Source of the DNA: Rhodospirillaceae bacterium UBA3470
GTDB taxonomy: Bacteria; Pseudomonadota; Alphaproteobacteria; Rhodospirillales; Casp-alpha2
Assembly (NCBI GenBank): GCA_002378125.1
Contig: DFRF01000030.1
Span: 1 to 8,361, forward strand
Length of the DNA stretch: 8,361 nt
Reading direction: 5' to 3'
Each line of letters opens with the position of its first letter. The stretch's first letter is position 1. Both the position numbers and the translations under genes were made by a program. Below, one piece after another: positions 6,429 to 8,361 of this stretch. A model generated the notes under the pieces. It was not told the DNA's origin. It worked only from the letters and a program-made list of their open reading frames with translations, and did no database searches.

Positions 6429-7169
6429 CTAAAACATGTGCTGACCACCGGTCACCCATACCTCCGTACCAGTCACATAGGATGATTCGTCTGACGCCAG
6501 ATAATATATACTTTTCGCCACATCGCCGGAGGTACCCATGTGCCCCAAGGGAATACGCGGGATGAGGGCCTCATATTCCGGCTGGATCATATCCGTCTCG
6601 ATCTCACCGGGGGCAACCGCATTGACCCGCACGCCTAACTCAGCAAACTCATTTGCCATCTCGCGGGTCAGTCCTGACAACGCTGTCTTCGAGATGGAAT
6701 AAGCGGAACCGGCAAACGGATGAATTATATGGCCCGCAATCGATGTGACGTTAACGATTGCCCCCTTCCCGCGGTTTAGAGCACTTGCAAAACCGCGGGA
6801 CAACCGCAAGGGTGCGAAGAAGTTAAGCTCGAAAACGTCTTTCCATGCATCCAGGTCACCGTTCAAACACCCCAACCGTTCCTTGTAGGGCGTCTTTGGT
6901 GACATGCCGGCATTGTTCACTAGCGCATGCAGCGGCTCATTGCCCAGAAATTGATTGGCTTGATCTATAAATTCAGCCACGCGTTCGGCGTTACCTAGGT
7001 TTGTTGCAATATGGCAGGTCCAGTTAGGATCGCGGCCGCATTCCGGTGGCGCTTCCTCCCGGGAACAGGTAATAATTTTCCAACCGCGTTCGAGAAATAG
7101 ACGTGCGGTTTGATGTCCAATGCCGCGGCTGGCACCCGTGACAACAACAGTTTTCTGTTCTTCAGTCAT
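6429..7169 (-). CDS. Short-chain dehydrogenase/reductase (SDR), classical type
   Basis: The 246 residues match the classical SDR length. The Rossmann cofactor motif TGASRGIG is at 11-18, NNAG at 85-88, the catalytic Asn at 116, Ser at 143 (VTSIAG), and Tyr-157 with Lys-161 (YSISK). VAPGEIETDM (186-195) and a C-terminal TGTEVWVTGGQ complete the fold. Arg-15 within the glycine motif suggests preference for NADP(H). The substrate cannot be read from sequence; 3-oxoacyl-ACP-reductase-like enzymes share this layout, but many SDRs do. The start at 7169 puts the Rossmann motif eight residues later than usual N-termini begin, which is normal. The same frame is open for another 154 codons upstream, but that DNA is antisense to the SRAP gene and not SDR-like. 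An in-frame ATG at 7226 is a less likely alternative. No strong ribosome binding site precedes either. Confidence 0.9.
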   Translation of the reverse strand: MTEEQKTVVVTGASRGIGHQTARLFLERGWKIITCSREEAPPECGRDPNWTCHIATNLGNAERVAEFIDQANQFLGNEPLHALVNNAGMSPKTPYKERLGCLNGDLDAWKDVFELNFFAPLRLSRGFASALNRGKGAIVNVTSIAGHIIHPFAGSAYSISKTALSGLTREMANEFAELGVRVNAVAPGEIETDMIQPEYEALIPRIPLGHMGTSGDVAKSIYYLASDESSYVTGTEVWVTGGQHMF

Positions 7170-7205
7170 GATGGGGACGTTAGGCCAATCGCCTACCACT
7201 TTCCA

Positions 7206-7219
7206 GGATTGATCTATCC
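7206..7219. promoter_or_regulatory. Imperfect palindrome between the divergent SDR and SRAP genes
   Basis: GGAT-T-GATC-T-ATCC is a 14-base dyad with one mismatched pair, centred in the 76-base space between the two divergent starts. The position suits an operator shared by both promoters. No clear sigma-70 pair or LexA-type GTTC-N7-GTTC box was seen beside it. Confidence 0.22.
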
Positions 7220-7245
7220 AAAACATAGACGAATAGAGACGATGA

Positions 7246-7830
7246 ATGTGTTCTCGGTTTGAGTTGAATTTGCCTCCAAAAGACCTTACCCGGTGTTTGG
7301 ATTTAGACGAGGTACCAAATGGCTTCTCACAAGGGGAGATTCGTCCGACCAACCACACCCTATGCTTAGGAGCGCATGGACCGTTAATTAACCGTTGGGG
7401 GCTCAAGATCGACTGGGGTAGCAAACCCCTAATCAACGCGCGCGCTGAAACATTGAAAGAAAAACGGACATTCCAACCCCTTTTGAATTCGCGGTGTCTC
7501 GTTCCCGCTAGTGCATACTTTGAATGGCGCCGTGAGGGGAAAGTGCGGCATAGAAATAGGATCGCGATCCCCGATACGCCCCTGTTTACCTTTGCGGGAC
7601 TGACCGATGGCGAGCATGTGACCATTGTCACCTGCCAATCCGTGCCGTCGATTGCTCAAATTCACAGCCGGATGCCGGTCATTCTCTCGTCGAGCGATGA
7701 AAAGGCATGGATTGACGGCGAACGGGCCTATGATGATGTCGCGTATCTGGTCCTACCTCGGCCTGATCTCGTCCTTGAAGCGGATGAGGAATCCTCACCA
7801 CCGCCACCCCAAGCCGATCTATTTGGTTGA
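7246..7830 (+). CDS. SRAP-family abasic-site DNA-protein crosslinking protein (YedK/HMCES-like)
   Basis: SRAP proteins shield abasic sites in single-stranded DNA by forming a thiazolidine crosslink through Cys-2 after the initiator Met is removed. Here the protein starts MCSRF, which supplies Cys-2 and confirms the ATG at 7246. The other active-site residues are present: Asn-64 in NARAET, Glu-93 in SAYFEW and His-140 in HSRMPVIL, matching Asn-75, Glu-105 and His-160 of E. coli YedK. NRWGLK (49-54) and RCLVPASAY (83-91) are also family motifs. At 194 residues it is shorter than E. coli YedK (about 220), with loops trimmed between motifs. The tail is acidic then proline-rich (EADEESSPPPP) and ends QADLFG, a likely sliding-clamp-binding motif. 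A weak GAGA lies about six bases before the start. It is divergent from the SDR gene. Family assignment is secure. Confidence 0.93.
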   Translation: MCSRFELNLPPKDLTRCLDLDEVPNGFSQGEIRPTNHTLCLGAHGPLINRWGLKIDWGSKPLINARAETLKEKRTFQPLLNSRCLVPASAYFEWRREGKVRHRNRIAIPDTPLFTFAGLTDGEHVTIVTCQSVPSIAQIHSRMPVILSSSDEKAWIDGERAYDDVAYLVLPRPDLVLEADEESSPPPPQADLFG

Positions 7831-7929
7831 AAGGTAGACCTTGAGTTTGCCGTGAATTAACGTCACCTTTTCACGCATCGGTATTCAACAACGCTGCCCC
7901 GGTATTTCGAATTAAACCTCACATGGGAT

Positions 7930-7933
7930 GGGA
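7930..7933 (+). promoter_or_regulatory. Ribosome binding site of the aldehyde oxidoreductase gene
   Basis: GGGA lies eight bases before the ATG at 7942. An in-frame GTG at 7936 could instead use an upstream GGGA (7925-7928, seven bases away), so the true start may be two codons earlier. Confidence 0.5.
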
Positions 7934-7941
7934 TTGTGGTC

Positions 7942-8361
7942 ATGCGCACATACCTTCAGATTGATTTGGGCCAACACAGCGTCACCAAGGAAACTGTGTC
8001 CGGCGAAGATTTGGCCAAGGCTGGACGCTACCACATTGTCAAGACACTGCTTACGTGTGGTACGGCAGACGTTGATCCGTTATCGCCGGAAAATCCATTG
8101 ATCTTTTCTGCCGGCCCTTTCGCGGGCACCAATTTCTCTAACGCGAACCGTATCAGCGTCGGCTGTAAAAGTCCGTTGACCGGCGGGATTAAAGAATCAA
8201 ATGCCGGAGGAACGTTCGCGTTCGCCATGGGGCAGCTGGAAATCTCCGGTATCACATTGAACGGCGCATCCGACGAATGGGTAGTCATCCGCATTCCCAA
8301 AGAAGGTGAGATAACGTTTGAATCTGCCGCCGATATAATGGGAATGGGGTTGTTCAAGTCT
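7942..8361 (+). CDS. Aldehyde ferredoxin oxidoreductase (tungsten enzyme), N-terminal part, cut by window edge
   Basis: The first 140 codons are present and the frame is open to the last base; the full family protein is about 600 residues. These enzymes oxidise aldehydes to carboxylic acids with a tungsten bis-pyranopterin cofactor and a [4Fe-4S] cluster. The N-terminal cofactor-binding domain is recognisable: MRTYLQIDLG at the start, SGEDLAKAGRY (20-30), DPLSPENPLIFSAGPFAGT (45-63), NRISVGCKSPLTGG (69-82) and ESNAGG (85-90). Arg-70 and Asn-87 are spaced like the pterin-contacting Arg-76 and Asn-93 I recall for the Pyrococcus enzyme. The cluster cysteines lie beyond the window. It follows the SRAP gene on the same strand after 111 bases. 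No small ferredoxin-like subunit gene (AorA type) precedes it, so partners, if any, are downstream. Assignment is confident despite truncation. Confidence 0.9.
   Translation, partial: MRTYLQIDLGQHSVTKETVSGEDLAKAGRYHIVKTLLTCGTADVDPLSPENPLIFSAGPFAGTNFSNANRISVGCKSPLTGGIKESNAGGTFAFAMGQLEISGITLNGASDEWVVIRIPKEGEITFESAADIMGMGLFKS

Noticed and set aside
7249..7266. GTTC and GTTG near the SRAP start as a LexA box
   Set aside because: The spacing is nine bases, not seven, the second half-site is imperfect, and it lies inside the coding sequence.
7170..7631. An upstream extension of the SDR frame that would give a 400-residue protein
   Set aside because: The extra 154 codons run antisense through the SRAP gene, whose active-site motifs are all intact, and the translated extension has no SDR or other recognisable features. 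The SDR domain is complete from 7169.
7828..7873. Possible terminator after the SRAP gene (TGAAAGGT pairing with ACCTTTTCA)
   Set aside because: The stem is about six pairs with a loop of nearly 30 bases and no following T-run, so it would be weak and is likely chance.

Overview
The window reads as a chromosomal segment of an alphaproteobacterium of moderate GC content. The best evidence is a 1,474-residue membrane-anchored coiled-coil protein whose layout and C-terminal domain resemble the TipN / Growth Pole Ring (GPR, RgsE) polar scaffolds, which are known from that class. The aldehyde ferredoxin oxidoreductase and SRAP genes fit a Rhodospirillales-like free-living bacterium, but the order is an inference.

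Layout. cobA (141-920, +) encodes uroporphyrinogen-III C-methyltransferase. It converges, with an 8-base gap, on the giant scaffold gene (929-5353, -), which fills more than half of the window. Bases 5360-6190 hold no convincing gene; this stretch is visibly AT-richer near the scaffold gene and contains a possible promoter and a few weak short frames. At 6191-6428 there is a decayed, IS481-like transposase remnant. Next is a short-chain dehydrogenase/reductase (6429-7169, -), divergent from a SRAP-family (YedK/HMCES-like) abasic-site shielding protein (7246-7830, +). The window ends inside the 5' part of a tungsten-type aldehyde ferredoxin oxidoreductase gene (7942 to the edge, +).

The genes do not form one pathway. 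Siroheme/cobalamin precursor synthesis, pole organisation, a generic oxidoreductase, DNA repair and aldehyde oxidation sit side by side, and no operon of more than two genes can be argued. I found no defence system, CRISPR array, tRNA or rRNA.

The two most interesting signals lie inside proteins. First, the scaffold is built from long, exactly phased arrays of 25-residue repeats interrupted by a block of 11-residue repeats. Second, the SRAP protein ends in a proline-rich tail carrying QADLF, a good match to the bacterial sliding-clamp-binding consensus.
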